DNA of 64,000 bases. It comes from Locusta migratoria. Lineage: Eukaryota > Arthropoda > Insecta > Orthoptera > Acrididae. This document shows, piece by piece, positions 32,686 through 43,056 of the stretch (positions within the stretch are counted from its first letter, which is position 1; each line of letters begins with the position of its first letter). The notes below the pieces were generated by a model. It worked only from the letters and a program-made list of their open reading frames with translations. It was not told where the DNA came from and searched no databases. The stretch lies in contig CM048744.1 in the NCBI GenBank assembly GCA_026315105.1, positions 933,223,503 to 933,287,502 of the forward strand, written 5' to 3'. A program made the translations under genes and the position numbers.

Positions 32686-32809
32686 ACGTAGTATACGGCA
32701 CAGTGTTGATATTATTCTGTCCAACTCCCGGTATTAGGTTTTTCTCAATTTACTGCAAAGATTATCCTACGTTTATGCTTATTTAAGAAGAGCTACGATT
32801 CATTACATA

Positions 32810-33098
32810 TTGTGTTACTGTTGTACTGTTACAGCTCTTCCTTTGTCGACCATTTGCTAATTGAAAATCACAAACCAAACGATGTTCAGGATATTAGTAT
32901 TTTGCATACAGAAAGTAAAGGGAGGAAACTCGATGTTCTTGAGGAATTGGAAATTTTCAAACATTTTTCTTTGAAAGATAATTTCATTCTCAACGAGCAG
33001 CTAGATTTACGCAATAAAGATTTCTTCGGTGCTTTGAAGTCGTTACTCGGTGACCCCCTACTGTCTTTTTTGGTTGGGTTATTCGTGTATCTCCGGTA
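32810..33098 (+). pseudogene. Penelope-like element, C-terminal endonuclease fragment
   Basis: The open frame reads SSFVDHLLIENHKPNDVQDI, then SILHTESKGRKLDVLEELEI and FILNEQLDLRNKDFF. This is the second half of the Penelope GIY-YIG domain (S.FxxHL, ILH...KG.KLxxLE.LEI, LNEQ). It has no stop for about 95 codons, so it is younger or better kept than the other fragments, but the catalytic YIG part and the RT are absent. Confidence 0.8.
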
Positions 33099-33530
33099 AT
33101 AATATTTTCTACTTCCATTTAATATGATATTCACTGTTTAATAAGCCTGTTACTTCAAGCCTGGCATGTTCTTTTACTACGTATCAGTAAACTTCTGTTT
33201 AAAGCTACTTTTTATGTTAAAAACTGTGGTGTATTTGAATATATGTGTACCTAAATGGTGTAAATCAACTAAGAAACATCTTATCTGTTAACTGATTATT
33301 CACAGAATGTAATGTTTCTCGTCTACCACATGATCTGTATTAGTGCTTCTGTTACTCACAAGGACTAATAGAGGGCGCCAATGTACGGCGCATGGGCCTC
33401 GCCGCAGTTGTGGCCGCAGTTGGCTGGCGAGCAGTACGGCAGCCCAACAAACGGCTAGCCGCTCTTTTGGATTGTGTAAATTTTTTCAGCTATCAGTCGT
33501 AAAAATATATTTATTTATTCGCAAATCTAT

Positions 33531-33558
33531 ATTTCGACCACTGTGTGGTCATTATCAG
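33531..33558 (-). other. Hammerhead-like core, minus strand
   Basis: On the minus strand CTGATAATGACCACACAGTG, then GTCGAAAT. A GACCAC/GTGGTC stem with a three-base loop separates the CTGATAA and GAAA boxes, a good match to a hammerhead core except for G8-type change (CTGATAA). It lies 430 bp beyond a Penelope C-terminus but in the opposite orientation. Confidence 0.5.
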
Positions 33559-33942
33559 TGCTAAAATAAATACAAAAGAATCAGTTAGTATAACATACAA
33601 GTCACGTTATAAGCCAATTGTACAAGTTTCAGTTAAAGTCAATGATAAAAAACATACCTTAAAACAATTAAAATACTTAAAACATCTCGACCTCCATGTT
33701 GTAGGTTGCGTTCGTACTGACGCAGCTGTTACAATTCTTACACAGTTGACATCAGCATGCGTCATTTGCGACGATGGCGCCCTCTTTAAAGTTTCATATA
33801 AAGAAACAAATTTATATGATGTATGTTTGTGGTAGAAATAGTTACGTTTTATTAGGCACTTTAAACTGTTCTGTATTCATGGGTCCCGTTAACTTTAAAC
33901 TGTTCTGTATTAATGGGTCTCGTTTACTGTTTATATATAATT

Positions 33943-34262
33943 GGTGTGCGGCTCCGTAGCACAATGGTAGAGTGCCAGACTACAAATCTGAAGGTCGCGG
34001 GTTCGATCCCCGCCAGGTCCTAGGATTTTTATCTGTCACTTTCCACTTCTTGCACCTCTGGCAGTATTGCTGATGTGAAGAATATCGAGTAGCACCGTGG
34101 TTCGGAACCCACTTGTACCTGTAGGTCCCCGTATAACTGTCTGTTTAAGTCAGTTCGAAGGTCGGAGGAAGGCTACGGCATACCACCTCCAAACAGGACC
34201 ATGCCTAGTAAAGCACTGTGTGTTCAAACCAATCTTCGGATTGTTGACTGCTTTACCTTATA
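33943..34262 (+). mobile_element. SINE family 2, near full length
   Basis: Head GGCTCCGTAGCACAATGGTA, then ACTACAAATCTGAAGGTCG and B box GGGTTCGATCCCC; body and 3' end as in the 8098 copy. The B box is perfect, so the internal promoter may be intact. Confidence 0.9.
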
Positions 34263-34719
34263 TAATTGGTGGTAAAAATGTGTACTAATTGCTGTCTTAA
34301 AATGTATATTTATATACATTTATACATAGTAACTGTTTTAAAAATATTTTTTTATAAAATTAATGGCCTGTTAATAGTTTTGTTCAGTCAAAATCATAAA
34401 AACAAACAATGTCAATTTTAAAAGTATCTGTAGAAGTAAGTACAGTCGTCAGATGGTGCTAGCCAACGTCTATCCCAAAACTGGCTTAGAGCGTTTACAT
34501 TATAAAACATGATTGTCTGTTAGGGTTTGCATTAAAACATGTAAAAGATGTTGTAGTCTAGTGCTAAAAGTACTGTACACTCATATTGTATACATAAAAA
34601 TACTTTATGTGTACAATATTTGTCACTGTATGAAAGGTACTCGTATGAGACAGGTGAGAAGTTTAGATGTAGATATAGGTCGTCCAGTGCAAGTGTTGGT
34701 TTCAGCTTCAAGTAGCTGG

Positions 34720-34935
34720 ACTCAACTGATTTTTGAATAGCTCCCAGAAATGGGAACTTTTTGAATCGTTTGCTCATTGAGCTGTGCCGTTACAGTAGAG
34801 ATCTGATGGCGATAAATTTCCAATTGTTCCCACAGGTCCATGCGTTTATCTTTTTGACGTGTATGGAGGAACTGCATGTGTGTTGTAATAAGTGGTGGTT
34901 TCTGTTTACTTTCTATAAGAAACAAACGCATGCAC
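34720..34935 (-). pseudogene. Penelope-like element, C-terminal fragment
   Basis: The minus-strand frame (34931 to 34725) reads KPPLITTHMQFLHTRQKDKR, then MDLWEQLEIYRHQISTVTAQ and LNEQ. It has the same Penelope C-terminal pattern (xxILHxxxKxxRMDLxExLEI, LNEQ) as the copy at 32810, but from a different subfamily by sequence. Confidence 0.75.
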
Positions 34936-35234
34936 TGGACGACCGTTAGTTACGACTGATGGCTGAAAAAATTTCCACAAGTCAAATACAGTCGTGGAGT
35001 CAAATTCCACCATGGAATCAAACCTGATAGCCGCTATTTTTTGTAAAATTTGACTTACTAGCCTCTGGCTGGCATATTTTCTAATGTCATTTATCTTTTG
35101 GACTTGAGCATAGCGCTTTTAAGTTTGCGTCTCATGTGAGTACGCATTTCTACAGATGGCTTTGTATAAAGTGTTTCATAGCAGTGTCTGTTAATGTATT
35201 CAATAATTCATTTCTAGGTAATAATTTTAATCTT

Positions 35235-35265
35235 CTGATGAAGGCAGCTTCAGTTGGTCCCGAAA
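35235..35265 (+). other. Hammerhead-like boxes
   Basis: CTGATGAAGGCAGCTTCAGT, then TGGTCCCGAAAT. Both boxes (CTGATGA, GAAA) are intact, but the stem-II pairing between them is poor. The neighbourhood (34720-34935) is Penelope-derived on the other strand. Confidence 0.35.
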
Positions 35266-35289
35266 TCTAGATCAAGTATCTAAAAAGTG

Positions 35290-35738
35290 CAACTTGTTGG
35301 GCTGTTTTTTTTTTTTTACTATTATTGTAAATTTAGTACGGTTGCTGCAATTTTTGAAAAGACATGTTTAAAATCGTCGATATGGAAGTGAAATGGTTAA
35401 TTTTTAACTGGATGCCCTTCTGTCGCCACCCCTCTCCCCAACTAACAGCCTATTAGTGTTATAAATGTCAAAGTTTTTCTAGTAGTTGCCAATCGTGTGA
35501 CTGAGGCATAACTTGGTTACCAGCCCGTTGTTCACCTAGTGGGATGTGGGAAACCGCCTAAAAAACAGGCTGGCTGGCACAGCGCCCCATGTCGTTTATT
35601 TATCGCGAGAATTTAAACGGGGCTTGGCAGTACCTACCCTAGGTGAAAATCGGGGCCTTACACCGCACAGTAACCGGGTGGGTGAGGGATAAATTAGTTA
35701 ACCCCTTCAGTCTTGAATTGTTTTAAAGATAGAATTCT
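35290..35738. other. No gene recognised
   Basis: Mixed AT-rich and short GC-rich stretches (35500-35690). Only short frames are present. Confidence 0.5.
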
Positions 35739-35739
35739 T

Positions 35740-35784
<45 letters not shown>
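35739..35784. repeat. T homopolymer (~45 bp)
   Basis: A long T-run immediately 5' of a Helitron end. It could be the A tail of a minus-strand retroelement whose body I could not identify. Confidence 0.9.
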
Positions 35785-35790
35785 CTGTAA

Positions 35791-36413
35791 TCTACATCTA
35801 TAAGTGTGAATGTCTGTTCGGTGTACGTTTATCAGTTCTCAACCACAAGACAGAGAGCTAAAAATTTGCACAGTTACTAATGACCACCCGGGGAAGGCTT
35901 TAGGCACGGTTTTAAGGCGATCATATAGCTATTTATCTATATATATTAATGTGAATGTTCGTAAATAGCTATCCGATCGGCAGAAAACCGTGCCTAAAGC
36001 CTTCCCCGAGTGGTCATTAGTAACTGTACAAATTTTTAACTCTTTATGTCTTGTAGTTCAGACTTGATAAACGTACACCGAACAGACATTCACACTTATA
36101 GATATAGATATTAATGTGAATGTGTGTTCGGTGTACGCTTATCACGTCCGAACGACAAGACGCAGAGACTCAAATATTTACTCTCATACGTGTTCAGATC
36201 TTGCAACACAGGCTATAAGGAATAATGTATGTATTATTTATTGTAAATCATTAAGCACTTCACATATTTTTTTTTATTTGAATGTTGGTTCTAAATGTTT
36301 GTTTCTTAAGAAGGTATTGTATTTCATTTCATCCTTCAAAACCACTCTCATAAGAAGATAGCTTATCTATCATAATCAATCAACACGAGAGCGGAGCCGC
36401 GGGTTTAAGCTAG
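35791..36413 (+). mobile_element. Short Helitron-like element with internal inverted repeat
   Basis: Starts A|TC with TACATCTATAAGTGTGAATG and ends GAGCGGAGCCGCGGG, then CTAG at 36410-36413 followed by T. The GCGG/CCGC hairpin near the 3' end fits Helitron structure. Inside, 35800-35940 and 35958-36105 are inverted copies of the 5' end, and a third direct copy starts at 36110. It shares its 5' end with 3491-3640. No protein is encoded. Confidence 0.6.
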
Positions 36414-36616
36414 TACCCTTATATTGCATATCTGAACAAAATTAAAAATTTTCATGTTTGGTTTCCAAAATAAAAAAATATCAAATAAATTGGACACCGC
36501 ACCTTTAAGGCAGCTAAGGATATAAAATAAGAAGTCTAGAGTTATATATGTCACACCATATGCATTTTAGAACTAATATCGCAAAGTGGAATTTGTGTAA
36601 AATTCATAAATTAATA

Positions 36617-36868
36617 AAAAGGTAAAGCAGTCAACAATTCGAAGATTGGTTTGAACACCACAGTGCTTTACTAGGCATGGTCCTATTTGGAGGTGGTACG
36701 CCGTTGCCTACCTCCGATCTTCGAGCTGACTTACCCAGCCAGTTATAGGGCGACCTACAGTTAAACGTGGGTTCCGAACCACGGTGCTACTCGGTATTTT
36801 TCACATCAGGAACACTGCCAGAGGTGAAAGAAGTGGAGAGTGACGATTGAAAATCCTAGGACTAATAC
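36617..36868 (-). mobile_element. SINE family 2, minus strand, head missing
   Basis: Begins GGTAAAGCAGTCAACAATTC, the inverse of the family 2 end, and runs to AATCCTAGGA near 36862. The tRNA-like head is absent, so it is 5'-truncated. Confidence 0.85.
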
Positions 36869-37094
36869 ATAAGATAATTTCACCTACTGATATCACTACG
36901 CAACGGGTCCACTATGTTCACTGTTTTTCATTGCCATTCTGGTGACAGATGACAGCAAGAAGCACGAAACTAAAAGCGACAGATGTCCACTAAACAGGTC
37001 AGTATGTCTCAAAGTAAATCGAAGTCGTATACTGTTCAAAAAGTAATAAAAAGTCGGTGTCCAGTATATTGAACGCCAGGTGTGAAAGGGTTGT

Positions 37095-38000
37095 GTGTGT
37101 TATGGTCTTCAGTCCGGAGACTGGTTTGATGCAGCTCTCCACCCTACTCTATCCTGAGCAAGCCTTTTCATCTCTTCATAAGAACGGCAACCTACATCCA
37201 CTTGAATCTGCTTACTATACGCGTGTCTTGCTCTCCCTCTGCGATTTTTACCCCGCACACTTCCCTACAATGCTAAATTTACGATTCCTCGATATCTAAC
37301 AATGTGTCCTCCCAAGCGATTCCTTCTTTTAGTCAGGGTATACCAAAAATTCGTTTTCTCACCAAATCTGTTCAGTACTACTTAGTTATGCGATCTACCC
37401 ACCTAATCTTCAGCATTCTTCTGTAGCACCACATTTCAAAAGCCTCTATTCTCTTCCTGTCCGCACTGCTTATCGTCCATGTTTCACTCCCGTACAAGGC
37501 AACACTCCACACAAATGCCTTCAGAAAAGACTTCCTTACACTTAAATTAATATTCGATGTTAGCAAATTTCTCTTTTTCAAAAATGTTTTTCTTCCCATT
37601 GCCATTCTGCATTTTATATCCTCTGTACTGCGACCATCGCATGTTATTTTACTACCCAAGTAACAAAACTCATCTACCACCTTCAATGTTTTGTCACCTA
37701 ATCTAATTCCTTCAGCATCGCCTGATTTTCTAAGACCGCATTCCATTATTTTTGTTTTGCTCTTGTTAATGTTCATTTTATATGCACTCTTCAACACACT
37801 GTCCATTCCATTCGACTGCTCTTCCAGGTCCTTTCGTGTCTCTGACAGAATTACAATGTCATCAGCAAAATGCAATGTTTTTATTTCTTCCCCCTGAACT
37901 TTAATCCCTATTACAAATTTTTTCTTGCTTTCCTTCACCGACTGCTCGATGTACAAATTGAATAACATCGGAGAAAGGCTACAACCCTGTCTTACTAGGG
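37095..38000 (-). mobile_element. RTE-type LINE, 5'-truncated
   Basis: The 3' terminus at 37095 (minus strand GTCTCCGGACTGAAGACCAT) leads through the 3' UTR into the RT gene described in the next entry and stops near 38000 inside the RT domain. It lies about 300 bp upstream of CYP4 exon 2. Confidence 0.9.
37378..37968 (-). pseudogene. RTE reverse transcriptase, C-terminal 196 codons
   Basis: RNA-dependent DNA polymerase of an RTE-type LINE. The frame reads MLFNLYIEQSV, then IKTLHFADDIVILSE with an intact catalytic FADD, KMNINKSKTKIMECG, FCYLGSKITCDGRSTEDIKC and RMAMGRKTFLKKRNLL. After it come FLKAFVWSVALYGSETWT and RKRIEAFEMWCYRRMLKIRW. The order matches BovB/RTE polymerases (GSKIT, YGSETWT and MWCYRRML segments). 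The frame is uninterrupted for 196 codons, so this copy is fairly young, but it has no endonuclease and cannot act alone. Confidence 0.88.
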
Positions 38001-38050
38001 TTAAGGGTGCTTAATTAATCTGTAAAGAAAAATGGATTGCTAACTAAACG

Positions 38051-38195
38051 TACGGTCGGGGGTTCGAATCCCCCCTCGGGGAAGGATATTTGTGCCGTCC
38101 TAGTTCGTAAGTAGTTCATAAGTAGTTTGTAAGTTTAGGGACTGATGACCCCGCAGTTAAGTCCCTTAAGCTTCACAAACATTTGAACATTTGAA
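38051..38195 (+). mobile_element. SINE family 1, 5'-truncated
   Basis: Begins inside the head at TACGGTCGGGGGTTCGAATC. The 11-bp duplication CTAACTAAACG at 38040-38050 and 38196-38206 proves that the truncation arose during insertion. It ends 117 bp before the CYP4 exon 2 acceptor. Confidence 0.93.
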
Positions 38196-38312
38196 CTAAC
38201 TAAACGGCCAATAGCAAAACGAGCGTGAGAACTATTCGCACGGAACTCCGTGTAACCGTAAGTGCTCGAGTAACAGCTTGTAGAGAAACACGTCGACCTC
38301 TCTTGTTGGCAG

Positions 38313-38403
38313 CCGATCCTGAACAGCAACAAGCACATCGAGAAGAGCGGCGACTACGCCTACCTGCAGCCGTGGCTGGGGACCGGCCTACTCACCAGCG
38401 GAG
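38313..38403 (+). CDS. CYP4: Cytochrome P450 CYP4 family, internal exon 2
   Basis: Encodes PILNSNKHIEKSGDYAYLQP, then WLGTGLLTSG and one base of a following Gly codon. The segment (V)ILxSxKHIEKSxxYxxLxP and PWLGTGLLTS is a hallmark of insect CYP4 proteins, covering the B to B'-C region near the substrate access channel. The acceptor TCTTGTTGGCAG ends at 38312 (phase 0, matching exon A) and the donor is GGAG|GTAAGC (phase 1). It is GC-rich compared with its flanks. A SINE sits just upstream and a mariner 112 bp downstream, yet both splice sites are intact. It joins exon A to give VVE-PILNSNKH. Confidence 0.93.
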
Positions 38404-38670
38404 GTAAGCTCACATCACACAAACAATAGCTATCCGCACAAAGTCTTGATTTTCCCAATATTAATTCACAACACTGCAAATCAGCTCAGAAAATAAGCAC
38501 AAACCATCGCAATACACGAGGGTAAGTCAATTATTAACTGCAATTTAGTTATATTTTTGTTTACGTTTGTAGTACTGTCGTTTTACGTTGGTGACGCATG
38601 CTTTGTTGTTATATCTTTGCAATTTTCAAGCGGCTACGTTAGTTTCGTTGTCGCTGCCGTGCTGTTAATC

Positions 38671-39945
38671 ATGGCTGCTCCGCTGTCTATTTGCACCAAA
38701 GAAGAGCAACGTTCAGTGATACTTTTTTGTAGGCGGAAGGTGTATCAGTGGCCGAAATTCATAGAAGACTTTCAGCACAGTACGGGAGCAGTGTTTTGTC
38801 ACAACGAAGTGTGTACGAGTGGATTGAAAAATTCCGAAATGGTCGCACGACGCCGCGGTGGAGTAGCCGAGCGGTCTAAAGCACCTCGCTGCGCAGCGCG
38901 CGGTTGCTCGCCGTGGAGGTTCGAGTCCTCCCTGGGGCATGGGTGTGTGTGTTTGTCCGTAGGTTACTTTACCTAGGTTTAAGTAGTTTGTAAGCTACGG
39001 ACTGATGACCACGCAGTTTGGTCCGATAGAGTTACAGACATTTGAACATTTGGTCGCACGAGTGTTAAGCACGATGAAGGAGCCGGACGACCGTTTACCG
39101 CCACAAATGAAACCATTGAGGGATCACGTGAAATGATTCTCTCATACAGACGATTAACTATTGATGAAGTGGCTCATCGTCTTCAAATTAGTCATGATTC
39201 TGCCTACGAAATTAATCAGAACAATCTTGGGTTTCGTAACGTTTGTGCAAAATGGGTCCCAAAACAACTCACAGTTGCATAAGCAAACGCGCCTCGACAT
39301 CTGCAAAAAACATTTGGTTCGCTATGGTAACGAAGCGGACAACTTCTTAGACAGAATCATTACTGGTGACGATACATGGATCCATCATTGCGAGCCGGAG
39401 AGTAAACGGCAGAGTTTGGAATGGAAACATCCAAATTCTCCGTGCAAGAAAAAGTTCAAGACCCAACCGGCCGCAGGAAAACTGATGCTTACGGTTTTTT
39501 GGGATGCACGAGGTCCTGTACTGGAACAATATGGTGGAAAGGGCACAACAATAAACAGTGTACGTTACAGTGAGATGCTTACTGACAGGCTAAAGCTTGA
39601 AATTCGAAGCAAACGCCGAGGATTGCTGTCAGAACGTGTTGTGGCACGACAATGCCCGTCCGAATTCTGCTGTCCACACTGCTGAAACGCTGCAGAAACT
39701 CAAATTCGAAGTACTGGATCATCCTCCATATAGTCCCGATCTCGACCCTTCTGACTATCACTTGTTTGGTTCACTCAAACAGGCATTAAGGGGCCGTCGA
39801 TTTGACTCGGACGAAGTAGTGAAGGAAGCGGTGCATTCCTGGCTCGCAGCTCAACTGAAAACCTTTTATGAGGGCATAAGGAAGCTTGTAGAGCGATGGA
39901 CGAAGTGCATTGAAAAGCAAGCAAGTCGTCCACATGACTACGAAA
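38671..39945 (+). pseudogene. Mariner transposase, interrupted
   Basis: DNA transposase with a D,D34D-type core. The N-terminus MAAPLSICTKEEQRSVILFC and an HTH region (FIEDFQHSTGAVFCHNEVC) precede a SINE insertion. After it come GAGRPFTATNETIEGSREMI and LTIDEVAHRLQISHDSAYEI, then TGDDTWIHHCEPESKRQSLE with the first D and KKKFKTQPAAGKLMLTVFWD with the second-block sequence. In another frame come WHDNARPNSAVHTAETL with the next D and HPPYSPDLDPSDYHLFGSLK with the last D. A stop after VPKQLTVA and a frameshift near 39640 are independent lesions. The reading frame on the two sides of the SINE agrees once the 211 bp are discounted. Confidence 0.9.
38851..39050 (+). mobile_element. SINE variant nested in mariner
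   Basis: Head GCCGCGGTGGAGTAGCCGAG with B box GGTTCGAGTCC, a GTGTGTGTG stretch, body TTTAAGTAGTTTGTAAGC and tail GACATTTGAACATT. An 11-bp duplication TGGTCGCACGA lies at 38840-38850 and 39051-39061. Confidence 0.95.
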
Positions 39946-39949
39946 AGAA

Positions 39950-40625
39950 ATCCGTTATACTTTGTTTACATGATAAATCAATCAAATGTAAAGGCCGTAA
40001 ACTCCACAAAATACCTAAGAATTACAATTACTTCTGACTTAAATTGGAAAGAACACGTAGATAGTGTCGTGGAAAGGCGAAGCAGAGACTGCGTTTTTTT
40101 TTTTTTTGCAGTAACCTTAAAAGATGCAACAGAACTACTAAAGAAACTGCGTACATTACGCTTGTCCGTCCTTTTATGGAATATTGCTGCCCAGTGGGGG
40201 ATCCTTATCAGGTGGGTTTGACGGAGGACATCGAAAGAGTCCAAAGAAGGGCAGCTCGTTTCGTATTGTCGCGATACACGGGAGACAGCGTTACGGAAAT
40301 GATACAGGATCTGGGATGTGAAACGTTACAACAACGACGCTTATCGCTTTGGCGTGGGCTGCTTACTAAACTACAATCGTCAACATTCTCCTCCGAATGC
40401 GAATATATATTGTTGACTCCCACTTACATAAGTAGAAATGAACGTCAGAATAAAATACGAGAAATCAGATTTCGAACTGAGAGATTCAGGTGTTCATTCT
40501 TCCCGCGCGCTATTCGAGAATGGAATGGGAGATAAAATAGTATAACGGTGGTTCGATGAACCCTCTGCCAGGCACTTAAATGTGATTTGCAGAGTATCCC
40601 ATGTAGATGTAGATATGTCGAAAAA
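39950..40625 (+). pseudogene. Non-LTR LINE 3' fragment nested in mariner, (GATGTA)n tail
   Basis: The + strand frames give KAVNSTKYLRITITSDLNWK, then EHVDSVVERRSRDC, KLRTLRLSVLLWNIAAQWG and EDIERVQRRAARFVLSRYTG, ending in FFPRAIREWNGR. This is the C-terminal part of a CR1/jockey-type RT protein. The 3' end AGGCACTTAAATGTGATTTG, then CATGTAGATGTAGAT, ends the element. A T-run at 40097-40108 disrupts it. A close copy is at 59895-60482. The resumed mariner sequence (ATGTCGAAAAATGATGTTC) follows. Confidence 0.85.
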
Positions 40626-40955
40626 TGATGTTCTTGTAAGTTTCGTATATTATAACAATAAAATTTTATAACTACTTTGCGGCTAATAATTGACTTACCT
40701 TCGTACACCAGTTCGCTAAAGTAAAGTCACGCGAACTTTAGTGCCAAGCGACAGTGCTGCTTGTAGTTCGCGGGCACACTACCAGCCCTATGTTACCTCA
40801 GTTGACTCCCGCGGAATCAGCACACTTTGTCTTCCACTCGCTCTGGTTGTACGTTATGGCATTAACAGAATAAGCATGCAGTAGTTACACATAGACAGAT
40901 AAGCTTAATGAGTGGTAAGAGGTCTGGCTGCATGTGGAGGTGTGTGCTTTGGCAG

Positions 40956-41141
40956 GCAGCAAGTGGCACGAGCGTCGGAAGCTGCTGACGCCGGCGTTCC
41001 ATTTCCGCATCCTGGACGACTTCGTGGACGTGTTCGCCGAGCAGAGCGCCCTGCTGGTGCAGCGCCTCGCCGCCGAGGTGGGCGGCCGCGCATTCAACAT
41101 CTTCCCCTACGTCACCCTCTGCACGCTCGACATCATCTGCG
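40956..41141 (+). CDS. CYP4: Cytochrome P450 CYP4 family, internal exon 3
   Basis: Encodes (G)SKWHERRKLLTPAFHFRIL, then DDFVDVFAEQSALLVQRLAA, EVGGRAFNIFPYVTLCTLDI and IC plus one base. WHERR fits the P450 helix C motif WxxxR, whose Trp and Arg contact a heme propionate. KLLTPxFHFxIL and DIIC are typical of CYP4. The acceptor GTGCTTTGGCAG ends at 40955 and completes the Gly codon begun in exon 2 (phase 1). The donor is TGCG|GTACGT, phase 1. The exon is strongly GC-rich (third positions mostly G/C) in AT-rich DNA. There are no stops or frameshifts. Confidence 0.95.
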
Positions 41142-41658
41142 GTACGTCACGCTCATCCCATCATATTTCTTTTAAGATATACAAAAGAGCGCTACTCTTT
41201 AGCTGCAAGAACATGTTCCAATGTCTTGGACTGCAATTAATTTCTCTTTTGGAATCGGTTGTACACTCATTTTCAGAGAAAAGTAAAAGAAGAAACAGAA
41301 GTTTTTGAAAGAGTAGAGATAGGAATTTCATATTAACAGGGGTGTCACATTAGTACGTTACGGTGGGGAATCTTTTTAAAAAGACAGGGAGAGTCGGTCA
41401 GTGCATAGTTGACAAAGTTCGTAAAACACCTCCCCTCTTTCATGCCTTCCCTCGGCGATGTTACCAACGCACTTCGTGCCAGTGCCCTGGTTTGTAAACA
41501 GGGCAGCACTGCACGCGAGGTTCCGTGTCGATATGCAACTTCAGTGCATATCTAAAATCACTCTTTTACTAACCTTGGGTCCTCTGTCGTAGTTGATGTC
41601 CCACTGCACAGGTGAAGCACTCAGGTCGCGCATCCGTTCTACCTGAAGTGATGCTTAA

Positions 41659-43056
41659 CCCTCCGTCGGGCGCACCTCCAGATGAAACAAAATCAGGCGC
41701 ACCCGGCCTGAGAGGCCACCTACATTTTTTGTGGACTAGCTCCGCCATGTTAAATCAGATTCAGAATGCGTGTTCACTAGTCTTGAAGAAGATCTAAAGG
41801 AACGAATTACAGCAAACTTAAAGCATAATAATGGATTTATTGAACACAATACACATTAAACTAAAGTAACCAAAATTACCAATTTCCCACAAAGAGCATT
41901 AAAAATTGGTCGCACAGACATCCATAAAAGTAATGAAGTTATTTTTAAAGGACATTAGGCAGTATATTCGGACATGGAATCATCTTTTCTCGCCACATTT
42001 GCAGCTAAAAACCGATGCTATAGCTCCCAAATCAACAACTGAAACACAGGTATGGCACAGAACGTATACGTCGCTCAAGCAGATTGGTTGATGACAAGCT
42101 GAACATTCGTGATTCTTCATCCTCCTAAGTCTTGTTTCAGCCACGCATGGTCGACGTTTTAGCCATTTGGGAGGTAATGTAGGAGAACTTTCCCGTTCCT
42201 TGTGGCGTAAAAAATTTTTCAGTCGAGTTTTCAGCCGAATCGACATTCCTCATTTATTCATAGTATACACAGGCTAAATTGTCCAGTTAGAAGTTGATGA
42301 CACGAGGTTTTGCAATTGTTAGCGTCATTTGTAGCAATATCTTTTACACTGGATGTTGTGTAATAATGATGTGACTCTCCACACTATGAATAGTAGAAGG
42401 TATCTACTTAGACTACTTCGTCGCCTTATCGTTTCCAAAATAAAAACTCCTCACATATTTTCTTCTCTTCTTCGTATTCCCGAGCTGTTTCCTAAACTTC
42501 CTGTTCAGCTGCTGAGTCCTCCTTGCCTTCTCCTACCTCATCCTGATAGTGGGTGTCTCTCTCATCGACTAAATCTTCGAGTGCGGCTGGATCTTCAGCA
42601 GTTTCGTCCTCGAGGAGGCGCATTATTTCCACAAGATCATTGGCTTAGAGGCATAATATACTTTTCTGGACATTTCAGCAGAAAATATGGATGTGATAAC
42701 GTAGGAAAAGAAAGGAAAACTGAAATTAGAACTCGATCAGGCGCACTCAGTCTGAAGGGCCAGGGTCGTCAAAGTCTTCTTTTTTCCGAAGGTAGCGGTG
42801 AAAATCACAGAGGACAGACTTAGTTTGATTGAAACGAAGTAATAAAATAAAAATATCTTGAAAAATCTCACCTTAAAATCTGTAACGTAATCGGGCGCAG
42901 ACGGCCAGTGAGGCCCAAGGAGTTCCCCGTATTCCGCGTGGAAATCCATGGCTGCCTGCGGATCGGCACTGTGTGAGGTTCCCAAAGTTAAGCGAGTAAA
43001 CGGGAATCAAAAAAGTGTTTTGCTGGCCTGTGAGGCCGACTGCGCCCGACGGAGGG
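41659..43056 (-). mobile_element. piggyBac-like DNA transposon, internally decayed
   Basis: Perfect terminal inverted repeats CCCTCCGTCGGGCGCA at 41659 and TGCGCCCGACGGAGGG to 43056 are flanked by TTAA (41655-41658 and 43057-43060), the piggyBac target. Sub-terminal GGCGCA and GGCCTGAGAGGCC motifs recur near both ends. Remnants of a minus-strand transposase are inside (next entry). At 1.4 kb it is shorter than an autonomous piggyBac (about 2.3-2.5 kb). Confidence 0.92.
41980..42740 (-). pseudogene. piggyBac transposase remnants
   Basis: Two ends of the protein are recognisable on the minus strand. An acidic N-terminal stretch (about 42640-42510: LVEIMRLLEDETAEDPAALE, then DLVDERDTHYQDEVGEGKED) is typical of the region before the piggyBac catalytic core. 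A C-terminal cysteine-rich piece (42170-42040: LKRRPCVAETRLRRMKNHEC, then SACHQPICLSDVYVLCHTC) resembles the RING-like Cys/His end. The DDD catalytic core between them is missing, so a large internal deletion is likely. It is dead and dependent on other copies. Confidence 0.6.

Larger units (their letters stand above)
25472..38312 (+). other. CYP4 intron after exon A, 12.8 kb
   Basis: Begins GTGAGC at 25472 and ends GTTGGCAG at 38312; phase 0. It holds SINEs of two families, a (GT)n tract, Penelope, RTE and Helitron fragments and a foldback repeat. No other convincing CYP4 exon was seen inside, and the phases of the flanking exons fit without one. Confidence 0.75.
38515..40704 (+). mobile_element. 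Mariner element with nested SINE and LINE
   Basis: Inverted ends ACGAGGGTAAGTCAATTATT (near 38516) and AATAATTGACTTACCTTCGT (to 40704) flank a mariner-type transposase on the + strand. A SINE (38851-39050) and a 3' LINE fragment (about 39950-40625) are inserted in it. Without them it is about 1.3 kb, the usual mariner size. TA flanks are present but the exact cut is ambiguous by one or two bases. Confidence 0.92.
38404..40955 (+). other. CYP4 intron after exon 2, 2.55 kb
   Basis: GTAAGC at 38404 to CTTTGGCAG at 40955; phase 1. Nearly all of it is one mariner (38515-40704) with two nested retroelements. Less that, the original intron is about 360 bp. Confidence 0.85.

Noticed and set aside
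37057..37299. 80-codon plus-strand frame
   Set aside because: Antisense shadow of the RTE 3' UTR; the same shadow recurs at 51683-51880.
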